The notes under the pieces are model-generated. The model did not search any database, was not told the DNA's origin, and saw only the letters and a list, made by a program, of their open reading frames with translations. The position numbers and the translations under genes were made by a program. This document shows, piece by piece, positions 1 through 12,700 of a stretch of DNA of 64,000 bases. Origin of the DNA: Phallusia mammillata. Lineage: Eukaryota > Chordata > Ascidiacea > Phlebobranchia > Ascidiidae. Numbering within the stretch: the first letter of the stretch is position 1; every line of letters begins with the position of its first letter. The stretch lies in the NCBI GenBank assembly GCA_003260075.1, contig QLIY01000691.1, positions 1 to 64,000 on the forward strand, given 5' to 3'.

Positions 1-1471
1 TTAACTGTGTGTGATTGTTATTTGTGCTATATAATTGAACATTGTACAAACTGGGGTGGAAATTATTGTGTACGATTTATTGCAGTTAAAACAAGATTAA
101 TAAGTTGGAAAGCAATTTAAAAATTATGTTCAGAAAGACTAATTCGCTTTAAAAATGCGATTATCTAACTGTGATGTAGTTGAATCAGGGGGGGGGGAGA
201 ACAATTATTTCTACAAATTTGTAAGCACTCATCTGAATGTTTAAACGATGGCGGTCCAACGGGTAGATTGCAAAACCTCAAATCGGGGAGAATCGATCAC
301 TTGTGTTTTCTTAATATACTAATAGACGTACTGTGTTAGAGGCGGGGGTCGCGCTAATAGGGATTTCCCCTGCTATGACGTAACGTGTTTGGGGCAAGGG
401 TCGCGTTTATGGGAAATTCCTATGGCGTAAGAATCGGGTGTATCGTACACCCCAGGGTGTACCATAAATTTTAAAGGATGTACTACTTTGATTGGGTGTA
501 CTAGGGTGTAGCAGATATAAAATATAATATACCTATGACAAGCTATCAAAGTAGGCAGATTAGTGTTTTAGAACAGGCTCACGTAGCTAATTTACTATAT
601 TCTATTGGGACACTTTAATATTTCTTGTGATAATCGGTGGTGATGTTTTTTTAACACTGGGCTCATCTATATTTCTGCTGAGACCATAGATTGGTGAAGC
701 AGTTTTTGACTAAGGTGGTACAATTTCTGAGTGGACGTTAGAAGGGTGTACCATTTCAACAAAGATTTACAAGCACTGCTCTATATTACATAGTGCGGCG
801 AAAAAAAGTACAAAAAAAAAAAGTGAAATAAAGAAAATCAAAAAAAAGGTTTCGAGTTTTCCTGTATGTTATAACATTAACTGTGTGTGATTGTTATTTG
901 TGCTATATAATTGAACATTGTACACAGTGGGGTGAAAATTATTGTGTACGATTTATTGCAGTTAAAACAAAGATTAATAAGTTGGAAAGCAATTTAAAAA
1001 TTATGTTCAGAAAGATTAATTCGCTTTAAAAATGCGATTATCTAACTGTGATGTAGTTGAATCACTAATATACGCAACAATTTCACCCTTCTAATGTCTT
1101 GGAAGAATTTGCAACTCGTGGATAAAGCAAATTATAAATATGGGAATCATTAACAAGTGATATATTCTACAACATCAAATGTTGTTAATCTCGAGTTTTA
1201 GCAAACTAACCAAGTAAAACCGCCATCGTGGTCCCTCCGTAAATGTCCCAATTAGCTTACAAATATCCAACACAGCTATCCAAACATATTTAAAAATATC
1301 TATTTAAACTAAGCTAGCTTACAAAATTCATATAGTGAGTCTGTCGTGCATTTTTGTCGGCCAAGTAGAAAAGCAGAACCCGATTACGATTAATGCAAGT
1401 AACAAGATCATGAACTGTTATAAATCACGAGAACTGTTCCTAGGGGGTGCGGGGATGCTGAATCATTAAGG

Positions 1472-1549
<78 letters not shown>

Positions 1550-2345
1550 GAGTTTGTAAAATTAAATGAAAATATGTAGTTATGATTTGGTTGGACGACC
1601 TGGGTGAATCACACGACAGACTCGTAACAAAACTTATCAGAAGGAAAGTTGTTGTTCGATGGAGAGGTTGAGTTTGGTGGGATCGCAGAGAAGGAGGTTG
1701 GATTCCTGTATTGTTGTCTTAAGGAAACTACACAGTCTAATTTAAAACAAATCACACTAATTTAAACAAAGTTACCTTATTCCTTTTTTGGAATTGTGTC
1801 GCTGGTTTGCCGAGTCATCTTACTTTCAGGAGTCCAACCACTCCATGGATCCGATCATCGTCGCTTTCTTATCCCGTCGTCTCCACTCAGCTGCAGACAA
1901 ATTAACAATGCTTAAAAGTGCATAGTGCAACAAACATGTCGAGTGTCATACGCGTTTCGAAGTCGCACTGCTTCGCCGAGGATGACGTCATCGAATAGTG
2001 ACGGTGTTCTGGTTCTCGCTGGTACTTCGGTTCCATTGGATCATGTTGCAATTCCCATTAGATGACATCATCAATGGTTACGTCACATGCGTGCAAAATA
2101 AAATGCAGATTAGTGTTCATGTCCGTGGGGTAGTTGCGGATATAACGTCATAATACGAATGAAATTTACAATGTAATGCGCAAAAACCCAGAACCTTGTT
2201 TGGCAAAAATCCGCAAAAAAAATTATAAAGAGCCGTGCGCAAACCCTCTATATTATATAGTGCGGCAAAAAAAACAAGCTGGGAGTAAAAAGAATAAAAG
2301 AGAAGTGAAATAAAGAGAATCAAAAAAAGCAAAACAAGGTTCTGG
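1..2345. repeat. Composite dispersed repeat, left copy
   Basis: No gene is seen here. The stretch shares blocks with the right end of the window in the same order and orientation. The block at about 1580-1670 (with the words ttggttggacgacctggg and gtgaatcacacgacagac) matches 63536-63640. The block at about 1847-1910 (ggatccgatcatcgtcgc) matches 63860-63925. The block at about 2180-2340 (an A-rich segment with atagtgcggc) matches 62395-62560. It also holds an internal duplication: bases 1-170 recur at 877-1065, after a segment rich in gggtgta words (430-790). A 75-G run lies at 1474-1548. I see no coding potential, reverse transcriptase or transposase, so the family stays unnamed. Confidence 0.6.
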
Positions 2346-2372
2346 GTTGGTCCCTAAACTTTAAACCGTGTT

Positions 2373-4690
2373 TTATAAAACAACAAAAATCCAGTAACAA
2401 CGACGAACCTGTAGCTTGGCTTCCTCCATCCGCTTCCAGCAACACGTGCTTTTAACGCCGCAAATCAACTGTTTGCCTTTTATATCAACCTCAGCGCCCC
2501 TGCAAGTCAGCTTTAGAGTCCCCAATTCCGCGCGCAAATTGCCTGTGGGGTTTTCGGGCCTTGATTGCGTAATGAAATAGTCACGTGTTTTGACCGACCA
2601 ATCATCGCCTCGGAAAAAGATCCTACAAACACCTGTAGTCCCAATCTTTCTGCCTGCGGAGTTTTCGGGCAACGATTACTTAATCACTTTACAGCGCGTT
2701 TTGTAAACTCTTGGTTTACAAACAGTGGAAAGAAGTGAACCAAACACTAACTTGTGTCAGATGATTTCGCATGAACATAATTAGGACCAACTTGATTCGT
2801 GTCATGCACATCAAATCTGTTTTAGCAATTGTCGTTGTTTATAGCTCAGTAAAATGTATTTACCACAACAGTACTTCCCAACCTTATCGAGCTTGAGGCC
2901 ATAAATTTGTTTCCATTTTAAAGTTGAAGTATTTCTCCTTGGCACTTTGTGTTCACGCGCGCGCACCACACTTTGTTTCCGTTACTTCCCCTGTCGTTGC
3001 CTTCCGCAAGCATTACTGCTACAATTACTGGTGTTCATGACCAACCAAAAGACGCTGTTAGGGCGAAACTCATTAGTCAGTAGACTTCGATCACGTTTTG
3101 GGGATCGCGGTCTATCCCACGTGATTGAAAAGATATCATACAAACAATCAAATAACTTTAAGGGCGTTTTTTCTTAATGATAAATGTTTTGCTTGTTAAG
3201 TTTGCGCGAAGTTCCAATCCAAAAGTTCTTAAGTTGCCAACATTTTGGTCAATCACTTGAATTCATTCGACCAAGCGACCACAAATTTCCTGGGGGGGGG
3301 GGTTCTATATTATATAGTGCGGCAAAAAAAACAAGTTGGGAGTAAAAAGAATAAAAGAGAATCAAAAAAAGCAAAACAAGGTTCTGGGTTGGTCCCTACA
3401 CTTTAAACCGTGTTTTATAAGGGGGGGGGGCGCATGAACATAATTAGGACGGACTTGATTCGTGTCATGCACATCAAATATGTTTTAGCAATTGTCGTTG
3501 TTTATAGCTCAGTAAAACGTATTTACCACAACAGTGCTTCCCAACCTTATCGAGCTTGAGGCCATAAATTTGTTTCCATTTTAAAGTTGAAGTATTTCTC
3601 CTTGGCACTTTGTGTTCACGTTCGCGCACCACACTTTGTTTCCGTTACTTCCCCTGTCGTTGCCTTCCGCAAGCATTACTGCTACAATTACTGGTGTTCA
3701 TGACCAACCAAAAGACGCTGTTAGGGCGAAACTCATTAGTCAGTAGACTTCGATCACGTTGCCTTTTGGGGATCGCGGTCTATCCCACGTGATTGAAAAG
3801 ATATCATGCAAACAATCAAATAACTTTAAGGGCGTTTTTTCTTAATGATAAATGCTTTGCTTGTTACGTTTGCGCGAAGTTCCAATCCAAAAGTTCTTAA
3901 GTTGCCAACATATTGGTCAATCACTTGAATTCATTCGACCAAGCGACCACAAATTTCCTGAGATTCTAAAACATCGGCGTTTTAGTGTCACAACTGTTTG
4001 TACATTTTGTTGCCGGTTTTTATGCAGGTTGTGTGTAACTAATCAAAACACACCTTGTATAAATTCCTATTCGTGAACAGCATTTTTTGAAAACGCAATC
4101 CGGAATAGTCCGGCTCGCCGTACAACGCTAAACTAAACTTTTTATTCTGACTAGCCTTTTTATTTTAACATCTCTTGAGTTTACTGCGCCAAACTCGAGG
4201 TGTACTTTACTGCATTGTATGATAGTTTTAAGTAATGTCATTCTGCAAATTAAACAAACAAATGTGATCTATGTAGAGTTGATAAGTTATGCAAAGCTCA
4301 ATAATCGCGATTAATCAACTGCTGAAACTTTTAACTTAACCGATGTTCGCTTTGCTTTACTATATTGCACAACTTCTACTCGAGTTCGACTTACACAATA
4401 TGTTGGTTGCGTGGCGTTTGTGTACCGCCCAAATCGTCTTACATTTAGGCACTTGACTGGTTTCATTGTTGGTTATCCCACAGGTTCAAAAATTTTGCTG
4501 TTTAACATTTTTACCATTCATGTGCAGTAGTTGTCTTCAAAACAAGTTTTTGCCCGCGAATGCTTTAATACAAACTGGCCGTATCAATGTTTCCGCTGCG
4601 TGAGCTGTCTCTAAGCCACGACGACACAAAATAAAAGTAATATATTTAAGAAATAAATCATAGTGTACACGAATCAACTTCGCATCAACA
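2373..4690. repeat. Non-coding region with gap-flank duplication
   Basis: Bases about 2770-3290 recur almost unchanged at about 3435-3960, on either side of G runs at 3292-3302 and 3421-3430. Between the two runs lies a further copy of the A-rich 2240-2370 block. Each duplicate contains a hAT-like terminal word, cttcccaaccttatcgag (2874 and 3536). An open frame at 2373-2672 (-) has no recognisable domain and carries an imperfect internal repeat of the cgcaggcagttttcggg kind, so I do not call it a gene. From 4080 to 4690 I see nothing. Confidence 0.55.
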
Positions 4691-4696
4691 ACTAAA

Positions 4697-7152
4697 TCAG
4701 TTTGCTAGATTCAGCAAAATAGTTTTTCTCACAAACTCCTCAGCGACTTTCTTCGGATCACGTGATTCCTCTCCAGCGCCGCTAGTGGTTAAACGTTCTT
4801 CGTCTTCAATTTTATTTTCCGCTGCAGGTTGCGCAGCTGCTTTACATTGTTTAACCTGAGTTGGAGTTTTTGCTGCGTCATGCTTAGCTACATCAGGCTT
4901 TGTTGCTGAGTCACGAAATATGGTCGGCGATCCCCGGAGTCGCGGGATTTTGTCCACGTGTTTGAAAGTTTTGTTTTTTCGCCGGTTCGGGAGGGGCGAG
5001 AAGTGCTCGGGCATTGTGGGTATTTGCACCCCCGATCCCGCACCCCTTTGCATCCGCTGGGGCTGCTTTAGCGTCATCCAGTGGTCGCGAAAAAGTTTCG
5101 CAAATATTTCGCAGGTCTCATCCGATGATTCGCGGACTGAAAACAAACCGCTTGAAATAATCGTAGTTAGTTGTCAAGGGTAGCATACCAACCTGATATT
5201 TCATGAAACCCGCAGTCTATGCTGTTCGCAAGTTGCAATCCTTCATCCCGTTCGACCATCCGTCTGCCCTGCATCTCGTTCTTGTTACCAACGATAAAAG
5301 TAACCGGGTCCGGGGTCGACTAAAAAAGGAAATAAAAATAAAAAAAATAAAAATTAAATTCTTCAAAAAAAATCAAATCCAAAAAAATTCTCAAACACTC
5401 TTAAACAGATTTGTTGCACAGAATTCACCTTTTTGCTGCTCGTGTGTGAAATTCGAAACTTAAGCCGAATAACTTCATCGAAACTCAATCGGTCCGTCAC
5501 AGAATAAACAATAATGAAAGAATCGGCCCAAATAATTTTTTCGGTCAAAACGTCGTCGTTTTCGTCCTTAAAATATCAAAGTAAAATGAACTTTAGCCGT
5601 ACAGCTACTAACACCACAACTCACGTTAGCTGCACATTTAGCTAATTTTCGATAGGTGTCGCAGTAGCTGAATTATTTATTTAGCGGCTAAATAGGGGTT
5701 AGGGTTGGGAAGTAAGTTTTTGAAAATTTTACATTAAGAACTAAATCTTTGCAAAGATTGGGTTAGTTGGCTTGAAATTTTAAGGATAATACTTAACCCC
5801 AACCCCAATAGCCCTAACCGCAGGCATATTTTGAGACATGCCGTTTTCAATAGGATTTGCGCTTTTTGCGCCAACTATCGAAAATTAGCTAAATGTGCGG
5901 CTGACGTGAGTTAGAGCAGGATTGGAAATATGTGCGAAGCTAACAAGTGAAATTACCTGGCCAGTAGAGTCAAGAATTTCGTAAAATACCGAAAAGCCTG
6001 GAGGTATTCGACATGCTCGTTGATAAACCCGATCTGAAAAAAAAACTTTGTTTATGACCTCACACGAAGTGTTATGACGGAACAAAGTAATTCGTTCCGC
6101 TTTCGCACAGAAACCTCATTTTGTTGAAATATTTAAAAACTTGAATATTTTACGAATTTGACGGATTCACTACAAACCTTGTGCGATAAAATGTTATTTT
6201 TATTTGGCAGGGGCCTGTGAAGCGGCTGGGTTAACGCTTTGCCCATGAATACGAGGCGAACTTTTAACCTAATCTTCCATTTGCTCGCAGGACTTTGTTG
6301 AAGGAATTTGTTTTCGTGGCGCGTGAATTTATGCGGAACGTAAACCAGTTAAAGTCAGCTCGTAGCCTTCCAGCGTTTCAAACTTCAAACCATTAAGTAG
6401 AATACATTAGTCACGTGACTTACCTTGCGTCGAGTCGTATTCACCGATGAAGCGGTTTGTCACAAATCGAACTGTCAAAGCTGTAAACAATAGAACCCGA
6501 TTATGCGGTAACATGTAGCTCGACTAACCAGCGAATTCGAATCACTGAAACAACTTGGTTATCAAACTTTGATGTGTTCTTTTTTATATTTCCGCTGATT
6601 TCAACGTTACCATGGTAACTTTGCCGTTAAGCTTGTGTGCAGTCAACCGTGACCATGTTATTAACAACAAATTCTCTAAAACCCAGTTTACAACTTTTGT
6701 ACGAAAACTGGATTTTATGCGAAATATTATATTTTATCGGTTGGCTTCAAAAACCCGTTTACGCAAAACACAAACACAAGCTTGGAGTCAACGTGGCCGA
6801 AACCACATCCATTAGAGATCCATTCATTGTCACAACAACGTTCCCTTTTCAATTCTCTGTCACATCTAAAGTGCAAAGTCATGTTACGCGGCATGTTAAT
6901 GCGTCTACGGCCATTAACTGCGGGAAGGTACTTCACTGATAAGAAGCAAGGAGCGATTTGTGAACCAACTATTACGTTTTGTAGCTCGCACAATTTATTC
7001 ACAGCGTGCCAGCTTGGTTTGTGGACTCGTACAAAATATGGCTTACCTGTTTTTCCGACCCCCTTTTGTCCGAACACAGCAACGCGAAACCGGTGAGATT
7101 CCTTGCTTGTGACAGCGGCTTGCTTGCGAAGTTTGAACACAGGACTCGACAT
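4697..7152 (-). CDS. Ras-like small GTPase, RERG/RASL11/RASL12 type
   Basis: Six exons join in frame: 7047-7152, 6424-6480, 5957-6033, 5429-5566, 5193-5319 and 4697-5136, giving 314 residues. The G domain has a P-loop GQKGVGKT (residues 28-35), the effector-side TNRFIGEYDST, the switch II DSTGQ (76-80), the core WADSFIIVYSVTD, and G4 NKNE (138-141), followed by GFHEIS. The RERG/RASL group resembles this around RF.T.RFI.EY and in IVYS.TDR.SF. The C-terminal extension of about 120 residues is polar, with Ala/Lys/Glu, and ends ILLNLAN, so there is no CAAX box; members of this group commonly lack prenylation. The G4 motif has Glu where NKxD has Asp, which may alter guanine recognition. The function is presumably signalling or growth control, but I cannot assign orthology within the group. 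Confidence 0.85.
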
Positions 7153-9680
7153 TTAATAGCCGAGTTTGGAATATTCTATCTCATCAGGTGGTAGGTGACC
7201 AATAAATCCGCTATTTATCCAACAAAGCACAACACTCCTGCCTACTTAAGTAAAACTCACAATTACTTACGTAGCACCTGCTCATGTAAAACACACAAAT
7301 ACTTTCGCAACACCTACTGAAAAACAATCAAGTATTCACCCACCCAACTGATAATACACAGGCCATCACAACTATACATAATTGGTAATGTGACGAGGAG
7401 CAATTCACAAAAAAACTTTCCCAGCTGCAAAACTCACTTTCCAAATAATTGACATCACGCGAAAACACTTGCAGATAAACCTCGTTCATGTTGAAACAAG
7501 TTTCTTAATGTTAAACTCAAGCAGCGCAACCTGACAAATGTTTTCACCGAATATTTCACCTGATCTCGAAACTTAGAGATGCGCGTCCAGCTTTCGAGGC
7601 TGCCAGTAACCAGCAATTTCTATCGCTTCGACTAATCCGGTGCACCAGGGGAAGAAGTGTATGACGTCATAATAGCTCAGCTTTTTGACACTTCGCGGCA
7701 TTCATTGTGACGTGATATAGCAATGTTGGGCGGTGAGACACTTGCGCGTGGAATTATGTAACAAATGAAGGAATCTAAAACACGCGAACCCTGTCTATAT
7801 GTTGGCGATCTTTCAAGTAAACCATGTAAAGTTGAACGTACTTAGCAAAGTGCAATGTTTGAACGCACAACACGCGACCCCTGCCAAAATTAATCCGTGT
7901 TTGTCGTCGAAACAAGAACGGTCGTCACGCCCCAGTTAACAGGGTTGGGCCAAACCCCCTCGTTCTGCGGCTTTCAAACGAGAAACCACAAAGTAATCGC
8001 AAGGTCGTTTGAAAGTCGTCGAAAATTAAACGGAAACATGCTTTGTTTGCTCGTGTGTGTCGTAACACAAACACAACAAACGAACAAAACCTGGTACATT
8101 GCCAAAATATGTCGCTAAAACACCGCGATACGCAGCAATGCGACAGCTGTAAACACAAGAAACACAAAATGTTAAAAAATTCGAGTAAAATTTCAAACAT
8201 TTACACAAACGCAACGAAGCGAGACAGGGGTACTGAACCGTAGAGACCCACGTGACCTACCCATTGTTTAAGGGATTAGCGGTGAAAGATTCTTGTGACG
8301 TCACATGCTCGCTTATTATTTGCTCACAGGGATGAAACAAAGAGATATCGTTGCGTTATTGTTGTTTTGCTTTAAAGTGAACGGTAAACATAACCTTTGT
8401 GGTGATATAATGCAGGTTGTGGTAAAGAAGCTAAACAATGCGCGAATTCTCGGCAATTTTGTGTCCAATTGTAACAAAAATCGCTCAGTAAATTTTGTTC
8501 TCATTTATATTCCGCGAAAACTAAAAAAATCCCGAAGCTAAGACTGATCGTGAACCAAACGGTTCCTCTCGTTTAGTTGGTTGATTTAAGTGTTTTTTTT
8601 AATTTGGGATTTAAAAAAAATCTTTTGTTGTCGGGCGAATTATAAAACACGAACATCGTTATTATTGCCCTGTAAGTAAAAACAATTGTTTGTGAAGGTA
8701 TTTGAACCAAGATGCTGACACGGCCGCCCGTGTTAGGAGGAAATGCATGTGCGGTCTAAACACATCCAAGTCATTATCCCTTGCCAGACTCACACCTCCT
8801 TTATCTCACGGGAATCTATCGTAAAATATCGCACTGGTTCTTATATTGCATCGGTGTCAGGGCGATTACATGGAACATCGCCTCAGGGAAACAATAACGA
8901 CAAAGTTGTTTTATGTGGTGTGGGGATACCTTGTCTGTTTCTCTGCAATGTTGGAGGTAGAATATGCCGCAGACCTACACAATTTTTAAAAGGGGTCCGT
9001 GACTACAAAAAGGTTGGAAACCACTGGTTCAGGTGGTAAGCAGCGATATTAAAGTTGTGGTTCGCGATCCGATAAGATTGAGAACCAATGCTCTACACAA
9101 GCTGTCATTAAATTACTGATATAAATTGCAGCAATAACTGCTTGTGTTTTGATGCGACAGGAGTTGGAAAAACCTGCTATATCCGCTAGTTTTATCAGTA
9201 AACAAACTGAAATTATCAAACCGGACAACTTCCCCGAGAGGAAATTATTGTCAGCCGAGGAAATGAATGAAATGCGCGCGTAATCAGGCATTTAGTGTAA
9301 ACATTTCAATGAAAAATTGAATAATTGAACATTGATATTTTGATGTTTGAGGATTTATTGGTTTGCAACTTTGCGATGAGTTTATTGTTTTCAACATTGC
9401 GAGTTTTGGTATTTCAAGGTCGAAGGAAGGTCTTCTGTTTATTATTTGCAGGTTTTACGTTGTGTGTTTGTGTGTTTGTATGTTTGTGTGTTTGTATGTT
9501 TGTGTGTTTTTGTTTTTTGATTATTTTAAGCAACTTCGCCTAAACTATTCGCATTTGTCCCGGTGTTTTAAGCCTGTTCAGTGAGCCGCTTCTTGATGTA
9601 AGTTAACCAATACTCCGTATTTTTTGGCGAATTTACTTTTCCGTTTTTAACTTCGAGTTCTTGCACATTTTGCGCATCTG
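7153..9680. other. Intergenic region, no gene seen
   Basis: This stretch separates the divergently transcribed GTPase (-) and transporter (+). I see no open frame with domain-like content. Near 8990-9033 the words aaaggttggaaaccactgg resemble the right terminal sequence of a hAT-type element. At 9456-9515 there is a simple repeat built from gtgtgtttgtatgttt. Both promoters must lie in this interval, but no TATA box stands out. Confidence 0.5.
9456..9515. repeat. GT-rich microsatellite
   Basis: Alternating gtgtgttt and gtatgttt units are visible. They create spurious Cys/Val-rich short frames in the + strand and lie about 200 bp before the transporter start. Confidence 0.8.
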
Positions 9681-9723
9681 CTGTTCGCAGGTTTTTAGGT
9701 TTTAGCGTTTGAAGACAATCACA

Positions 9724-12700
9724 ATGGAAGTATGGAAACAAATGGGAAAATACGAGCGCAGACTTTGTGTTCTACTCGCCGTCACTTCATTCACAAACCC
9801 GTTCAGCGTTTTAAGCTTGTTGTTTTTCCATTACACGCCTAACTATCATTGTGACGTCACAAATATAGAAAGAAGCGTCGAAATTATGGTAAGTTTTTGT
9901 TACAATCAGATGAACGTTAAATAATGGAAGATAGGCTATTAGTAGCAAAACAATTTTATCAATTACTGTAGAGTTTTTCAGAATTGCCTTGTTTTTCCGA
10001 TAATCATAATAAACCTCTTTTATTTCGGACCCAATTGGACGAAAAACTATGTCCGGATTAACCGATGTCGATTAGTTAGAGTCATTCCACATTACAATTT
10101 TTTTATCCTTTAGATTAACCAACAATTGGTGTCAGTAGTATACTGTTATGACCCAACAGATTATAACGTCCAGAGCAAAACACAATAAACCCATTAGGGT
10201 TTGAAAGGCCTCGACAGCAACAACAATTATCTTGTCATTTCAGCACAGCGAAAAATTTAATCGTTCCTACAACTTGTCGGAAAAAGTATCTCTTCGCGAA
10301 TTCTTGATTCCTGAAGAAACAAGTTTGCTCGGAAAAATATCGCAAAGTCGTTGTTTTGTTTTTAATCGGACACGACAGGAGTTACGGGAATTTGCTGAGT
10401 CAGCAGGTTTGTACATTGTTGCCATGGAGATGAAATTTTAACCTTAACCAACTTCTGTCGTTGTTGTGAAGAAACCATGCAGACTAACAATAACACCGGA
10501 GAAAAAATCCCCTGCAATTTTGTCGAGTTTCATTACGAGAAAGATACGACATCCGCGGCCCAAGAGGTATAAGGTTATTTAGCGGATTCGGGTGAAAATA
10601 GTGCCCCTTGATCTATGATTGGGCCTTAAAACGTTTAAAATATGTCAAACTTTAGTAACGGTAAAGGCCATATCGAAGTTTTGTGGTTTAAACAATGTAA
10701 ACCTGTGGTTATTTCACTTTATATGATGAGAATCAATCTCCGCATTAACTTTGCAAACCTTTAACTCCCGTCTCTCGTTGAAACGATTTCTCGCACAGTT
10801 TGGGATGGTTTGTGGAAACGCTTGGAAGAAACCGATGGTTGGGGTGAATTATATGATTGGGAAGTTTGTGGGGACAGCATTAAGCGGATGGATTTCAGAC
10901 AAGTAAGTAAAAAAAACAAGTTTAACCGGAGTCAAAACGGTACTTGCGATTGTCTGGTACGAATGATCCAGATTTAACCTTAAAGCACAATTCGAAGTAG
11001 ATTTAAAGCTCTTATAACTCAACAAGCGATTGTGAAACGTCAACATAATTGCTTTGCACGTAGCCGCCAGTAGAAAGGTTTATTATTGCGGCTAATTTAC
11101 GCCAAGCAATATGTTGGCTATCAAGCACATTGAGGAAATCAAGGAAAGGGAAATTATCATAAATCATTTGCCGCAATCAAAACGGGAAATAAGCAGAAAA
11201 CAATTAAAAGTAACTAATAAAGTAGGTCGGCAGCGCAACATGTGCAATAAAGCAGCAAACAGTAAACAAAAATTGATGTAAATTATTGTGTAAAATGAAA
11301 TAAGTCAGCTCCAATGGAAAACCCGTACATAGTTTATTACACAGTCTGTTACATATTCTGATTTTTCGAAATATTATTTGCAGGTTTGGCCGCAAAGTTG
11401 CCTTTTTCCTTTTCACATTCGTTCAGTTCGCAGCTGCGTGCGTCATCAGTTTCTCTGCAAACTTAGAAATGTATTTGGCTTTGGTGTTCTGCATGGGAAT
11501 CGGGAGCGTTGGAAATTACGCTGCAGCAATCATGCTCGGTACATCTAAATCGCTTGGGTCCTCTGTGCGTACCTAAGGGGGGGGGGTGAAATGTATTTGG
11601 CTTTGGTGTTCTGCATGGGAATCGGAAGCGTTGGAAATTACGCTGCAGCTATCATGCTCGGTACATCTAAATCGCTTGGGTCCTCTGTGCGTACCTAACC
11701 ACGTTTTTGTGCAGGTAGCGAAACTGTTGGCAAGCAACATCGGAACTTTATTTGTAGCGGTATATCGGTGGGTTACGCGTTCGGATACATGTTCGTTCCG
11801 GCGATTGCGTATTTCCTTCAGCAATGGCGACGATATGCACTCGCAACTGGCCTTGTTGGAGTGATCTACATCCCCTTCTACTGGTGAGAAGTTAAAATGA
11901 ACTTGAGTTTTTAACTGGGATCAGCTCGAAAGCGTCGATGCAGACCAGCGATTAAGGCACACCTATTTATAAATCATAGTGCACCAGGCCTATTGAAGGC
12001 CTCATGCCAAATCAGACGGTCACCAAGCATTCACCACCACACAGCAAGGCACAGGCTAGAAAAAACTAATCGGGGGTGGGATTCGAACCCACGACTGGAG
12101 TCGTTTCGAGACTTACGCTGTCTTAACTGGTTTTAACGCCTTCAATGGGCCTGGCGTGCTATGATTTGATGAGAACGTTTTTGCAGATGGCAACTGTGTG
12201 TTAACTTTTTCATTCTTTTTGCAGGTTTATCGATGAATCTCCGCGGTGGTTGAACGCGGTCGGAAAAACAAAGAAAGCCGAAAAAATACTGGAAAAAATC
12301 AGCAAGTACAATGGAAGAAAAATAGAGATGCAGAAAGCGGAAGAACCAGAAACAAAATCGACTCTAAAAATGTGGTTGGAGTTTTTAAAATCTCCTTCTC
12401 TGATGTTTCGTCTGCTGCTGACCTGCTCATCTTGGTAAATATCGGACACAACCCATGCCACATATTGTTTATAGTGTTGTAATAAGTGGTAGGATTCAGC
12501 CGGTTAGCACCGGTTCTATAGAACCGTCCCACGTAATTTTACGAGATCAGCGAACCGGTTAGCATTACTGGTTACTATCAATGGACTTTTCTAAAAGAAC
12601 CGGCTGAAAAATATGACTTTTGTGATAGAACCGGCTGACAAAAAATTGAATCCCTCTACTGGTTGTAATGCACTGCGACAAAAGATCAGACTTTTAGGGG

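Noticed and set aside
2373-2672. 99-codon minus-strand frame
   Set aside because: No domain, no splice partners, and it spans an imperfect internal repeat within repetitive DNA.
12060-12140. A tRNA gene (B-box-like word)
   Set aside because: No cloverleaf can be folded around it and the 3' part is dispersed in the window, so a SINE is more likely.
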